Shown here: positions 28,118 through 37,123 of the stretch, in pieces | How positions within the stretch are numbered: position 1 is the stretch's first letter | Layout of the letters: each line of letters begins with the position of its first letter | Assembly (NCBI RefSeq): GCF_027286305.1 | Contig: NZ_CP114599.1 | Coordinates: forward strand, 682,001-746,000 | Reading direction: 5' to 3' | Length of the DNA: 64,000 bases | Source: Phenylobacterium sp. NIBR 498073 | GTDB lineage: Bacteria > Pseudomonadota > Alphaproteobacteria > Caulobacterales > Caulobacteraceae | Translations under genes and position numbers: made by a program | Notes under the pieces: model-generated | The model's input: only the letters and a program-made list of their open reading frames with translations | Databases searched by the model: none | What the model was told of the DNA's origin: nothing

Positions 28118-31100
28118 GCGAGCATCAAGGCGGAGGCTCCGGCTTCCCGATCTCGGCCTGGGCGATCCGCAACCCGGTTCCCGTCACCCTGCTGTTCATC
28201 GGCCTGCTGGTCGCCGGCATGATCGCCTATTCGGGGCTGGCGGTTAAGCAGTTCCCGAACATCCAGTTCCCGGTGGTCGCCGTCACGGTGACCCAGAGCG
28301 GCGCCGCGCCCGGGGAAATGGAGACCCAGATCACCCGGCCGGTCGAAGACGCCATGTCGGGCATCACCGGGGTCAAGAACATCCAGTCGGTGGTGACCCA
28401 GGGCGTCTCGACGACGTCCATCCAGTTTGAAATGGGCGAGGATCTTCAGAAGAAGACCGACGAAGTCCGCGCCAAGGTCGACCAGACCCGCCAGATTCTG
28501 CCGCGGGATATCGATGAGCCGACCGTCACCCGGGTCGAGATCGACGACGCCTTCCCGATCATCACCTACGCGGTCGAAGCGCCGTCGATGTCGGACGAGC
28601 AGCTCTCCTGGTACGTCGACGACAAGATCGCCCGCGATCTTCAGACCGTGAGCGGCGTCGCCCAGATCACCCGCGTCGGCGGCGTCGCGCGCGAAATCAA
28701 CGTCGTCGTCGATCCCGACAGGCTGGCGGCGCGCGGTCTGACCGCGGCCGAGGTCAACAACGCCCTGATGGCCTTCCAGCAGGACGCGCCCGGCGGCCGC
28801 GTCCAGGTCGGCGGCCGCGAGCAGACCATCCGCGTGCTGGGCTCGGCCGAGACCGTCGCCCAACTGCGGGCCATGACCATCGCCACGGGCGGCGGCGGCT
28901 TTGTCCGTCTCACCGACGTCGCCGATGTCGGCGAAGGCTCGGCCGAGGCGCGCGGCTTCGCGCGGCTGAACAACCGCCCCGTGGTCGGTTTCCAGGTCAG
29001 CAAGACCAAGGAATCCTCGGACGTCGACGTCGAGGACGGCGTGAACGTCAAGCTGGCCGAGATCGCCAAGGCCGACCCCAGCGTCAAGTTCACCAAGATC
29101 TACGCCTCGGTGGACGAGACCCGCGCTAACTTCCGCGCCACTCAGCACGTGCTGCTCGAAGGCATGGTGCTGGCGGCCCTGGTGGTGCTGTTGTTCCTGC
29201 GCGACTGGCGCGCCACGGCCATCACCGTGCTGGCCATGCCGATCTCGCTGATCCCCACCTTCTTCGTGATGAAGCTGGCCGGGTTCTCGCTGAACCTGGT
29301 GACGCTGCTGGCCCTGACGCTGGTCATCGGCATCCTGGTCGACGACGCCATCGTCGAGATCGAGAACATCGAAAAGCGCGTCGCCCGCGGCGTGCGGCCG
29401 TTCAAGGCGGCGCTGGAAGGCGCCGACGCCATCGGCCTGGCGGTGGTGGCGACCACCTTCGCCATCGTGGTGGTGTTCACCCCGGTCAGCTTCATGCCCG
29501 GCATCCCGGGCCAGTTCTTCAAGGAGTTCGGCCTCACCGTTTCGGTGGCGGTGCTGTTCTCGCTGTTGGTCGCGCGCCTGGCGACGCCGCTGATGGCGGC
29601 TTACTTCCTCAAGCCGACGGTGCATGAGCGGCCGCAGAAGCCATTCGAGGGCTTCTATCCCAGCGCGCTCAAGTGGGCGCTCGAGCATCGCATTCTCGCC
29701 TCCATCGCCGGCCTCGTGCTGTTCGCCTGTTCGGCGATGATGATCGGCTTCCTGCCCAAGGGCTTCCAGCCGCCCGGCGATCCGGACTACGTCTACATCA
29801 ACGTCCAGGGGGCCCCCGGCGCGACCATCGGCGACATGGAGCGCGCGGTCCAGCAGGCCACGCAGGTCATGGCCGCCCAGCCCGAAGTCACCGGCGTCTT
29901 CAGCCAGGTCGGCTCGACCGTGGCGAACTTCGGCCCCGGCGGCGGCGGCGGCGGCAGCGACCTGCGCAACGGCACCATCACTGTGCTCTTGAGCGGCGAC
30001 CGCAAGGTCACCGGCAACGAGCTGAAGGACCGGGTCCGCGCGCAGATCGCCGCGGTTCCGGACGTGCGGCTCAACTTCCTGGACGGGCAGGGCTCGGCCG
30101 GGTTCGAGCAGATCCTGATCAGCTCCGACCCCAAGGCGCTGGAGCAGGCCGCCCTCGAGCTCGAGCGGCAGATGCGGACCTTGACCAAGGTCACCGATCC
30201 GCGCCCGAAGAACCCGCCGATCGGTCCCGAACTGGTGATCCGTCCGCGGCCGGACGAGGCCGCACGCCTCGGCGTCTCGGTGGCGGCGATCGCCCAGGCC
30301 GCCCGCGTCGCCACCGTCGGCGACATCGACGCCAACATTCCGAAGATGAACGAGGGCGAACGGCGCATCCCCATCCGGATCCGCCTGCCGGAATCGGCGC
30401 GCGCCGATATCGAGCAAATCCGCCAGCTGCGCCTGCCGACCGCCTCGGGCGGCTCCACGACGCTCGGCGCCGTGGCCGATGTGGAGTTCCAGGCCGGCCC
30501 GGCGCGGATCGACCGTCTCAACCGCCAGCGCCAGATGACCGTCCAGGCCGAGCTGGCCGACGGGGTGGAGCTCGGCGACGCGACCCAGGTCGTCCACCAG
30601 CTGCCGATCATGAAGAAGCTGCCGCCCGGGGTCGCCCCCAGCGCCATCGGCGACGCCGAGGCCATGGCCGAGATGTTCGGCGGCTTCGTGGTCGCCTTCG
30701 CCACCGCGGTGTTCCTGATGTTCGCCGTGCTGGTGCTGCTGTTCCGCAGCTTCTTCAAGCCGATCGTCATCCTGGCCGCCCTGCCGCTGGCGGTGGGCGG
30801 GGCCTTCATCGGCCTCTTCATCTTCAACCTGTCGCTGTCGATCCCCTCGCTGATCGGCTTCCTGATGCTGATGGGCCTGGCGGCCAAGAACTCGATCCTG
30901 CTGGTCGAGTACGCGATCGAACGCGAACGCGAGGGCATGCCCCAGCGGGACGCCCTGATCGAGGCCTGCCGCGAGCGAGCCCGGCCGATCGTCATGACCA
31001 CCGTGGCCATGGCGGCGGGGATGCTGCCGACCGCCCTGGCGCTGGAGAAGGGCGCCGAGTTCCGTCAGCCGATGGCCGTGGCGGTGATCGGCGGGCTGAT

Positions 31101-31245
31101 CACCTCGACCCTCTTGTCGCTGGTGCTGGTGCCGGTGGTCTACGAGTTCGTCGACGACTTCGAGAACTGGCTGCGGCCCAAGCTCGCCAAGCTGATCACC
31201 CCGCGCGAGGCGCCTGGCGAGACGGTCCCCGAAGACCGCGTATAG
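28114..31245 (+). CDS. RND-family efflux permease (HAE1 type)
   Basis: The 1043-residue proton-driven pump has 12 predicted membrane helices and two large periplasmic loops. The TM4 proton-relay Asp pair is in GILVDDAIVEIENIEKR (D410, D411) and the TM10 Lys in GLAAKNSILLVEYA (K925). These match the AcrB DD/K relay, so it should be active. An unusual Gly run lies in the second porter loop near residue 610. The drug range is not predictable. No regulator gene is next to the operon. Confidence 0.96.
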   Translation: MSEHQGGGSGFPISAWAIRNPVPVTLLFIGLLVAGMIAYSGLAVKQFPNIQFPVVAVTVTQSGAAPGEMETQITRPVEDAMSGITGVKNIQSVVTQGVSTTSIQFEMGEDLQKKTDEVRAKVDQTRQILPRDIDEPTVTRVEIDDAFPIITYAVEAPSMSDEQLSWYVDDKIARDLQTVSGVAQITRVGGVAREINVVVDPDRLAARGLTAAEVNNALMAFQQDAPGGRVQVGGREQTIRVLGSAETVAQLRAMTIATGGGGFVRLTDVADVGEGSAEARGFARLNNRPVVGFQVSKTKESSDVDVEDGVNVKLAEIAKADPSVKFTKIYASVDETRANFRATQHVLLEGMVLAALVVLLFLRDWRATAITVLAMPISLIPTFFVMKLAGFSLNLVTLLALTLVIGILVDDAIVEIENIEKRVARGVRPFKAALEGADAIGLAVVATTFAIVVVFTPVSFMPGIPGQFFKEFGLTVSVAVLFSLLVARLATPLMAAYFLKPTVHERPQKPFEGFYPSALKWALEHRILASIAGLVLFACSAMMIGFLPKGFQPPGDPDYVYINVQGAPGATIGDMERAVQQATQVMAAQPEVTGVFSQVGSTVANFGPGGGGGGSDLRNGTITVLLSGDRKVTGNELKDRVRAQIAAVPDVRLNFLDGQGSAGFEQILISSDPKALEQAALELERQMRTLTKVTDPRPKNPPIGPELVIRPRPDEAARLGVSVAAIAQAARVATVGDIDANIPKMNEGERRIPIRIRLPESARADIEQIRQLRLPTASGGSTTLGAVADVEFQAGPARIDRLNRQRQMTVQAELADGVELGDATQVVHQLPIMKKLPPGVAPSAIGDAEAMAEMFGGFVVAFATAVFLMFAVLVLLFRSFFKPIVILAALPLAVGGAFIGLFIFNLSLSIPSLIGFLMLMGLAAKNSILLVEYAIEREREGMPQRDALIEACRERARPIVMTTVAMAAGMLPTALALEKGAEFRQPMAVAVIGGLITSTLLSLVLVPVVYEFVDDFENWLRPKLAKLITPREAPGETVPEDRV

Positions 31246-31288
31246 AGCGCTTTTCCGCCGAAGCGGCTGCCGGTTCGTCGAAGATCCT

Positions 31289-31324
31289 GAGCAATTTTCG
31301 ATCCAATCGGATCGGAAATTGCTC
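31289..31324. repeat. 36-bp palindromic intergenic element
   Basis: A near-perfect hairpin, GAGCAATTT-t-CGATCC-aatc-GGATCG-g-AAATTGCTC, lies 43 bases after the permease stop. It is AT-rich in a GC-rich region and lacks a T-tract, so it is not a standard terminator. It resembles dispersed palindromes recalled from Caulobacterales and Rhizobiales intergenic regions. Confidence 0.6.
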
Positions 31325-31393
31325 TAGGCGGCGCCGTTGCGAGGCCCGGCGGGCCGGCTATGCTCCGCAGCTGATGGTTGCGGGGGGCAGGGG

Positions 31394-32308
31394 ATGACGA
31401 CGTTTTCGTTCGGCGGCGCGGTCGGGGCGGGCTTCGGCGTCATCGCCCGCAACCCGCTGGCCTTCCTGGCCTGGTGCGCCGTCTACCTGGTCGTCGCGCT
31501 GGGGCCGCTGGCGCTGATGGCGGCGACCCTCTGGCCGCAGTTCAGCGCCCTGGCCGCGCTTGCCGAGGCCGAGGTCGATCCGGATTCGCCGGCCGCCACC
31601 CAGCAGATGATGTCGCTGATGGGCCAGATCAACGCGCTGTCGCTGCTCCAGTGGGCGACCAGCCTGGCCTCCAGCGCCCTGATCGTCGGCGCAGTGTTCC
31701 GGGCGGTGCTCGAACCGCAGAACCGCCGGTGGTTCTTCCTGCGCCTTGGCCGCCAGGAGTTCTGGCTGGCGCTGTGCCTGGTGGTCGTGGTGGTCGTGGC
31801 GGGCCTGCTGGCCGCGCTCAGCATGTTCCCGGTCATGATCACCTCGCTGGTCCTGGTCGCGGCCGGGCCGACGCAGACCCTGACGCCGGGCGTCGGGCTG
31901 GGCATCGGGGCCATGGTGCTGATCGCGCTCGGCGCGATGCTCTGGCTGTTCGTTCGCTTCTCGCTCGGCCTGCCGATGTCGTTTGCCGGCAGCTACTTCC
32001 GGCTGTTCGAGTCCTGGACCCTGACCCGCGGCCACGCGGCCAAGATGGCGCTGGTCGGCGTGGCGGTCAGCCTGCTCGCCACCCTCGTCCAGATCGCGGT
32101 CTTCGTGGGCTTCATCTTCGCCGCGGTGGCGATGCTGCAGCCGACCGCCGAGTTCGACGTCACCACCCTAACCTTCGCCCAGGTCGCACCGATCCTCGCC
32201 CTGGCCGCCGTCCTCATGGCCCTGGTCAGCGTGTTCGGCACGGTGCTCTACAGCGCCCCGCTGGCGCAGATCTATCGCCAGCTCGCCCAGGACCCGTCCG
32301 ACGCCTAG
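31394..32308 (+). CDS. Uncharacterised multi-pass membrane protein
   Basis: The 304-residue product has about six hydrophobic segments (about residues 17-45, 85-105, 125-150, 165-195, 225-255 and 265-295). Its N-terminus, FSFGGAVGAGFGVIARNPLAFL, is like those of glycerophosphoryl-diester or YciC-type integral membrane families, but no catalytic motif is visible. ATG 31394 follows a GGGGCAGGGG purine stretch. It overlaps the convergent threonine dehydratase gene by four bases. Confidence 0.72.
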   Translation: MTTFSFGGAVGAGFGVIARNPLAFLAWCAVYLVVALGPLALMAATLWPQFSALAALAEAEVDPDSPAATQQMMSLMGQINALSLLQWATSLASSALIVGAVFRAVLEPQNRRWFFLRLGRQEFWLALCLVVVVVVAGLLAALSMFPVMITSLVLVAAGPTQTLTPGVGLGIGAMVLIALGAMLWLFVRFSLGLPMSFAGSYFRLFESWTLTRGHAAKMALVGVAVSLLATLVQIAVFVGFIFAAVAMLQPTAEFDVTTLTFAQVAPILALAAVLMALVSVFGTVLYSAPLAQIYRQLAQDPSDA

Positions 32309-33285
32309 ACCTCCCGGCGCAGCACGCGGGCGAACAGCTCGGGATCGACATTGCCGCCGGACAAGATCAGTCCGGTGGCGTTGTCGCCGAAGTCGGCGAC
32401 CTTGCCGGCCAGCAGCGCGGCCAGGCCCACCGATCCGCCCGGCTCGACCACCAGCTTCAGCACCGCGAACGCATAGCGCATCGCCTCGGCGACCTCGGCG
32501 TCGGTGACGACCGCCACGTCGGCCACGGTCTTCTGCAGCACCGGAAAGGTCAGCAGCCCCGGCGCGGGGCTCTCCAGCGCGTCGCACAGCGAGCGGGCGG
32601 CCGGCTGGGTCACGATCCGCTCGCCCGCCTGCAGCGAGCGCAGGGTGTCGTCAAAGCCGGCCGGCTCGACGCCGACGATCGCCGTGCCCGGCGACAGCGC
32701 CTTGACCGCGGTCGAGACGCCGGCCAGCAGCCCGCCGCCGCCGATCGGCGAGATGACCGTATCGAAACTCACGCCCCGCGCCTGGCCTTGTCGGACCAGT
32801 TCCAGCCCGACCGTGCCCTGGCCGGCGATCACGTCGGCGTCGTCGAAGGCCGGGACCGTCACCGCGCCGCGCTCGGCGGCGATGGCCGCGGCGATCGCCT
32901 CGCGGCTCTCGGTCAGCCGGTCATAGAGCTTGATTTCCGCGCCATAGCCGCGGGTCGCCTCGACCTTCACGCTCGGCGCGTCGGCCGGCATGACGATGAT
33001 CGCCGGCATGCCCAGCAGCCGGGCCGCCAGCGCCACGCCCTGGGCATGGTTGCCGGACGAGAACGCCACCACGCCCCGCTTGGCCTGCTCGGCCGACAGC
33101 TGCGAGAGCCGGTTATAGGCGCCGCGGAACTTGAACGCCCCGACCCGCTGCAGGGTCTCGGGCTTGATCAGCACCCGCCGCCCCAGCCGCTCGTTGAGCG
33201 CCGGGCTCTCGATCAGCGGCGTCTCGATCGCGTGTCCCGCCAGCCGCCCGGCGGCGGCCTCGATGTCGGCCAGGGTGACGCTCAT
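32305..33285 (-). CDS. Threonine/serine dehydratase, PLP-dependent
   Basis: The 326-residue fold-type-II PLP enzyme has the Schiff-base Lys in [12 protein letters not shown], the Asn/Gly block [14 protein letters not shown] and the phosphate loop [11 protein letters not shown]. The length and absence of a C-terminal ACT domain indicate the catabolic or unregulated type rather than biosynthetic IlvA with ACT. A serine racemase activity cannot be excluded. ATG 33285 gives the conserved start; the in-frame TTG nine bases upstream is the alternative. Confidence 0.88.
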   Translation of the reverse strand: MSVTLADIEAAAGRLAGHAIETPLIESPALNERLGRRVLIKPETLQRVGAFKFRGAYNRLSQLSAEQAKRGVVAFSSGNHAQGVALAARLLGMPAIIVMPADAPSVKVEATRGYGAEIKLYDRLTESREAIAAAIAAERGAVTVPAFDDADVIAGQGTVGLELVRQGQARGVSFDTVISPIGGGGLLAGVSTAVKALSPGTAIVGVEPAGFDDTLRSLQAGERIVTQPAARSLCDALESPAPGLLTFPVLQKTVADVAVVTDAEVAEAMRYAFAVLKLVVEPGGSVGLAALLAGKVADFGDNATGLILSGGNVDPELFARVLRREV

Positions 33286-33574
33286 GCCGCGCAAGCCATG
33301 GCGGTCAGATCACAGGCGGGACGGGGGAGGCGAATGCGTGCTCGGATCATGGCTCATTCATAGCCTGGGCGGCCCGTCCAGGCGACCGCCGCGCCTCGCG
33401 ACCCCGGGCCGGGGCTTGACGCGGAGCCCGCCCGCTGGTTTACCCCCGCCGAACGGAGAGCCGCCGCCCGCTGGGCCCGCGCATCCGGTTCCTACAATCG
33501 ATCAAGTCCACCCGCCGAGTCCTGTCGAAGGGCGTGGTTGGACCCGCTCGGGCAGGCCGGGAGATCGTATCCGA

Positions 33575-34861
33575 ATGGCCAATGTGACCGTGATCGGCGC
33601 TCAGTGGGGCGACGAAGGCAAGGGCAAGCTCGTCGACTGGCTGTCGAACCGCGCCGACGTCGTCGTGCGTTTCCAGGGCGGCCACAACGCCGGCCACACC
33701 CTGGTGGTCGGCGACCAGGTCTACAAGCTCAGCCTGCTGCCGTCGGGCGTGGTCCAGGGCAAGCTGTCGGTGATCGGCAACGGCGTCGTCGTCGACCCTT
33801 GGCACCTGCTGGAGGAGATCGCCAAGCTCGGCTCGCAGGGTGTGACCATCACGCCTGACTTGCTGGTCCTGGCCGACAACGCCGCCCTGATCCTGCCGCT
33901 GCACCGCGACCTCGACCAGGCCCGCGAGGCCGCCGCCGTCAACAAGATCGGCACCACCGGCCGCGGCATCGGCCCGGCCTACGAGGACAAGGTCGGCCGC
34001 CGCGCCATCCGCGTCGACGACCTGCGTGACCGCGACGCCCTGGAGGCCAAGATCGACCGCCTGCTGGCCCACCACAAGCCGCTGCGCGCGGGCCTGGGCC
34101 TGCCGGAATACGACGGCGCTGAGCTGCTGGCGGCGCTCGAAGAGATCGCCCCGAAGATCCTCCCCTTCGCCCAGCCGGCCTGGCGCCTGCTCGACGGCGT
34201 CGTGAAGTCCGGCAAGCGCGTGCTGTTCGAGGGCGCGCAGGGCGCCCTGCTCGACGTCGACCACGGCACCTATCCCTATGTGACCTCGTCCAACACCGTC
34301 GCCGGTCAGGCCGCCGCCGGCTCGGGCCTGGGGCCGAAGGGGCCCGGCTTCGTGCTCGGCATCGTGAAGGCCTACACCACCCGCGTCGGCGAGGGCCCGT
34401 TCCCGACCGAGCTGTCGGACGAGATCGGCCAGCACCTGGGCACGGTCGGCCGCGAGTTCGGCGTCGTCACCGGCCGTCCGCGTCGCTGCGGCTGGTTCGA
34501 CGCGGTGCTCGTGCGCCAGTCGGTGGCCCTCAACGGCATCGACGGCATCGCGCTGACCAAGCTCGACGTGCTGGACGGCCTGCCGAAGCTGAAGATCTGC
34601 GTCGGCTACAAGCTGAACGGCGAAGTGCTGGACTATCTGCCCGCCGGTCTCAAGTCGCAGTCGGCGCTGGAGCCGGTCTACGAGGAGATGGACGGCTGGA
34701 GCGAAAGCACCGCCGGGGCCACCTCCTGGAAGGACCTGCCGGCCAATGCGGTGAAGTATGTCCGCCGCGTCGAGGAGCTGATCGGCGCCCCGGCGGCCAT
34801 GGTCTCGACCAGCCCGCAGCGTGACGACACCATCATGGTCCGCGACCCGTTCCAAGACTGA
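33575..34861 (+). CDS. purA: Adenylosuccinate synthetase
   Basis: PurA catalyses the GTP-dependent joining of IMP and aspartate in AMP synthesis. The 428-residue sequence opens with [20 protein letters not shown] (P-loop GDEGKGK) and continues with [47 protein letters not shown] and the base-recognition [12 protein letters not shown] 33575 matches the family start. A candidate -10 box TACAAT lies at 33493-33498, without a good -35. Confidence 0.97.
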   Translation: MANVTVIGAQWGDEGKGKLVDWLSNRADVVVRFQGGHNAGHTLVVGDQVYKLSLLPSGVVQGKLSVIGNGVVVDPWHLLEEIAKLGSQGVTITPDLLVLADNAALILPLHRDLDQAREAAAVNKIGTTGRGIGPAYEDKVGRRAIRVDDLRDRDALEAKIDRLLAHHKPLRAGLGLPEYDGAELLAALEEIAPKILPFAQPAWRLLDGVVKSGKRVLFEGAQGALLDVDHGTYPYVTSSNTVAGQAAAGSGLGPKGPGFVLGIVKAYTTRVGEGPFPTELSDEIGQHLGTVGREFGVVTGRPRRCGWFDAVLVRQSVALNGIDGIALTKLDVLDGLPKLKICVGYKLNGEVLDYLPAGLKSQSALEPVYEEMDGWSESTAGATSWKDLPANAVKYVRRVEELIGAPAAMVSTSPQRDDTIMVRDPFQD

Positions 34862-34940
34862 TCGGAGACGGGCGGCGTAAGGCGTTCTTAAGGACGTTGG
34901 TTCACTCTCTGGTGCGATCCCAGGAGACCGAGCGCCGCCC

Positions 34941-35756
34941 GTGTTCACCGAGAACCTCAAACAAATCCAGCGGATGGCGCCGCTCATGCAGCGGGTGCTG
35001 ATCGTCGATCCGGCCCCCGCCAGCGCCCGGTTGCTCGCCGACCTGATGCGCAACATCGCCAACGTACAACTCTGGCACGCGCCGACCACTCGCAAAGGTT
35101 TGGAGGCCGCCCGCCAGGTCAATCCGCAGCTGATCTTTGTGGAGCTGAACGGGGCCGACGTCGACGGCGTGCAGTTCTCGCGCCAGCTGCGCCGCTCGGA
35201 CGCGGCCTGCCGGATGGCTCCGATCATCATGGTCACCGCCACGGCGACGGCGGGGGCGATTCTGGCGGCCCGCGACGCCGGGGTGCACGAGTTCCTGCGC
35301 AAGCCCTACACGACCAAGGACCTGCTGCGCCGGCTCGAGGCCGTCACCCTGCATCCGCGCGACTGGGTCGAGGCGGTCGAATATGTCGGCCCCGATCGCC
35401 GCCGCTTCAACTCCGGCGACTATAGCGGTCCCTTGAAGCGGCGCTCGGACGTCGGCGCCACGCCCGAGGCCCAGCGCATCACCCAGGCGCTGAAGATCGT
35501 CCGCTCGGCGATCCCGGCGATCGCCACCGATCCCAGCCAGGCCATGCGCGCGCTGCTGGCCCAGATGGTCGAGCTGCAACGTGCGGCGTCGGTGACCAAG
35601 AACGCCAAGCTGGCCGAGGCCACCGTCGAGTTCCAGCGCCATCTCGCCGCCGCCGCCCAGGCCGGCGTGCTGGTCCCGCAGGACATCGCCCGCCACGCGG
35701 CGCCGCTGCTGGTCTTCCTGCCCAAGGACGAGCCGGGCAAGGACCGGGCGGCCTAG
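34941..35756 (+). CDS. Receiver-domain protein with Glu at the phosphoacceptor position
   Basis: The 271-residue protein has a CheY-like domain (about residues 17-130) and a helical C-terminal region (about 165-260) without a DNA-binding or enzymatic motif. In the receiver, the acidic pair is reduced to VDP (D23, P24), and the phosphoacceptor strand reads QLIFVELNGADVDG, so position 68 is Glu instead of Asp. The conserved Thr (T99) and Lys (K121, in RKPY) remain. It may therefore be a constitutive or phosphorylation-independent signalling protein. It starts at GTG 34941; ATG 34974 is an alternative. Confidence 0.85.
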   Translation: MFTENLKQIQRMAPLMQRVLIVDPAPASARLLADLMRNIANVQLWHAPTTRKGLEAARQVNPQLIFVELNGADVDGVQFSRQLRRSDAACRMAPIIMVTATATAGAILAARDAGVHEFLRKPYTTKDLLRRLEAVTLHPRDWVEAVEYVGPDRRRFNSGDYSGPLKRRSDVGATPEAQRITQALKIVRSAIPAIATDPSQAMRALLAQMVELQRAASVTKNAKLAEATVEFQRHLAAAAQAGVLVPQDIARHAAPLLVFLPKDEPGKDRAA

Positions 35757-35905
35757 GTCACCCTCAAAGGCCGCCCGCGGTTGATCAGAACTCGGCGGTC
35801 GACGACCTCGTCGACCTGCTGAACCATCGCGCCTGACGCGGGAGCCGCCAGGGCGCTGGCCAGCAACAGGCCGCGCAAACCAGTTCCTAGTTTTACGCTG
35901 CTCAT
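35753..35905 (-). CDS. Possible 50-residue exported peptide
   Basis: An open frame of 50 codons runs antisense to the last bases of the receiver gene. The product has a signal-peptide-like N-terminus (RGLLLASALAAPASGA) followed by a short charged tail, DEVVDRRVLINRGRP. The upstream AGGA lies only one base from the ATG, so translation is uncertain. It could be a remnant of a larger exported protein at the edge of the accessory region. Confidence 0.35.
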   Translation of the reverse strand: MSSVKLGTGLRGLLLASALAAPASGAMVQQVDEVVDRRVLINRGRPLRVT

Positions 35906-36146
35906 TCCTATTCCCATAGAGGCGACGCGGAATTCTGGGGCGCCGCGGGCATGGTAATGGTAAATATTGGGGGGTAGTAAGTAAGCCTTGGAATTGTGTC
36001 AGAGGTTCTCAAACCCTGTCGCGCAATTATTCACCCCGAGATTTTGACGCTTTCAGTACATTTGCGGGCGCTGCGAAGCGTCGCATTTTTTCTGGGCTTT
36101 CGATCTCGCGGGCGCCTTTTCGTTGCGCGGTCAAGGCCGACTAGGC

Positions 36147-36210
36147 TCGCGGGCCGCGGCGGTCACCGCTTCTGCAGCTTCTCGAAGGCCTGGACCTCGA
36201 GGATGTGACG
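36147..36210 (-). pseudogene. Decayed fragment of the rpoH 3' end
   Basis: Bases 36147-36200 match the 3' end of the intact rpoH (41897-41951) with two mismatches and one deleted base. The next ten bases (36201-36210) match rpoH 42039-42048, so 87 bases are missing between the two parts. Orientation is the same as in rpoH. It cannot be translated into anything useful. It marks the left side of the accessory stretch, and the intact rpoH marks the right side. Confidence 0.85.
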
Positions 36211-36287
36211 TTGAGGTGTCGCTCCAACTTGAGGCCCCCTGCGTCCCCCAACCTAAGCCTGCCCGAAGGAGACGCGCGGGGCGGCCC

Positions 36288-36400
36288 AATGTCGCCAATG
36301 GGTCGAAAGCTGAAATCGTCGTCACGCCGCCGAGCGGACGTCGCGGGCATCCGCCTATTGCGCCTGGGTGTAAGCCTCCTTTCGACCCTTAGGCGACATT
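36288..36400. mobile_element. 113-bp MITE-like element with 22-bp terminal inverted repeats
   Basis: The left end (36288-36309, beginning AATGTCGCCAATGGGTCG) and the inverted right end (36379-36400) agree at 20 of 22 positions. No transposase is encoded in the 69-base interior and no clear target duplication is seen. Similar AATGTC-GC-GGGTCGAAAG palindromes are recalled from other alphaproteobacterial intergenic regions, so it is likely one member of a dispersed, non-autonomous family. Confidence 0.75.
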
Positions 36401-36416
36401 CACTAGGATCGAGAGG

Positions 36417-36671
36417 TCAAATCTCCGCCGCGCACTTCGGGCAAATTTTCGGGACGTAGAGCGGATTCATCCACGTCCAGAACGTCTTACCTTGACAGAA
36501 GAAGAGCACGTTGCCGCAACCCAGGCAGGTGTCGGTGTAAATCATCATTACGAGCGGCATGCCGGCGAAGAGGAACACCGGATCATTTTCGCGGAGTAGG
36601 GCCACGCCAAGTAAGGCAAGCGTAACGAACATCAGCATCCGCCTTATTGAGACGGCTGTTCGATGTTTCAT
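36417..36671 (-). CDS. Small membrane protein with a zinc-ribbon-like cysteine pattern
   Basis: The 84-residue product has two hydrophobic stretches (about residues 12-26 and 32-44). Cysteine pairs in DTCLGCGNVLFFC and ICPKCAAEI (near the C-terminus) are spaced as in a zinc ribbon. ATG 36671 has GAGG six bases upstream; GTG 36683 is an alternative. Codon usage is less GC-biased than the core genes around. I do not recognise the family. It starts just outside the MITE-like element. Confidence 0.6.
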   Translation of the reverse strand: MKHRTAVSIRRMLMFVTLALLGVALLRENDPVFLFAGMPLVMMIYTDTCLGCGNVLFFCQGKTFWTWMNPLYVPKICPKCAAEI

Positions 36672-37123
36672 TGAGAGCCTCACAATCGGACAATCTATGA
36701 TGGATTGTAGTCGCGCGACATGCGCTCACAAGCCATAGGGTGACCGGACCTGCCAAGTTTCGCAGTGACCACCCTCATGGGGCGTAAAGAGCCCCGGGCA
36801 TCAGTCGTCGTCCGTTAACCCACCCCACTCGGATATTCCCGGCGTTCGCTTGTCGGCCTAGCCGCCAAAAATCCGCTGGATGCAACGGGTGATCTCGCCG
36901 TTGCCAACGGCATCACAACTGACGGCCGATACGCGTCGCAACTTTGGTGGCCTGCGCGAGGTGCAACAGGCAGAGAGAACGTCCGGCGGCGTACGGCGCA
37001 TCTACGGGGGCTTCTCGTGCTGCAACCCCTCCCGAACCTGTGCAGTTTCGGAAATGCGACAGCGTTGCGGAAGCGCCGACGGCGGCGTTGCGATGCACGC
37101 CCTTAAATGCTTAAGCCTCGAAG
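36672..37123. other. 452-base region without a convincing gene
   Basis: No family-like protein is seen on either strand. The longest frames here have erratic composition, with several adjacent Cys, Arg and Ser residues and no domain pattern. The composition is intermediate in GC. It most likely holds the AraC gene's regulatory region and decayed sequence. Confidence 0.5.

Noticed and set aside
27970..30597. 875-codon open frame antisense to the RND permease
   Set aside because: It is His/Gly/Arg/Asp-rich without domain pattern, as expected for the reverse frame of a high-GC gene; the permease itself is unambiguous.
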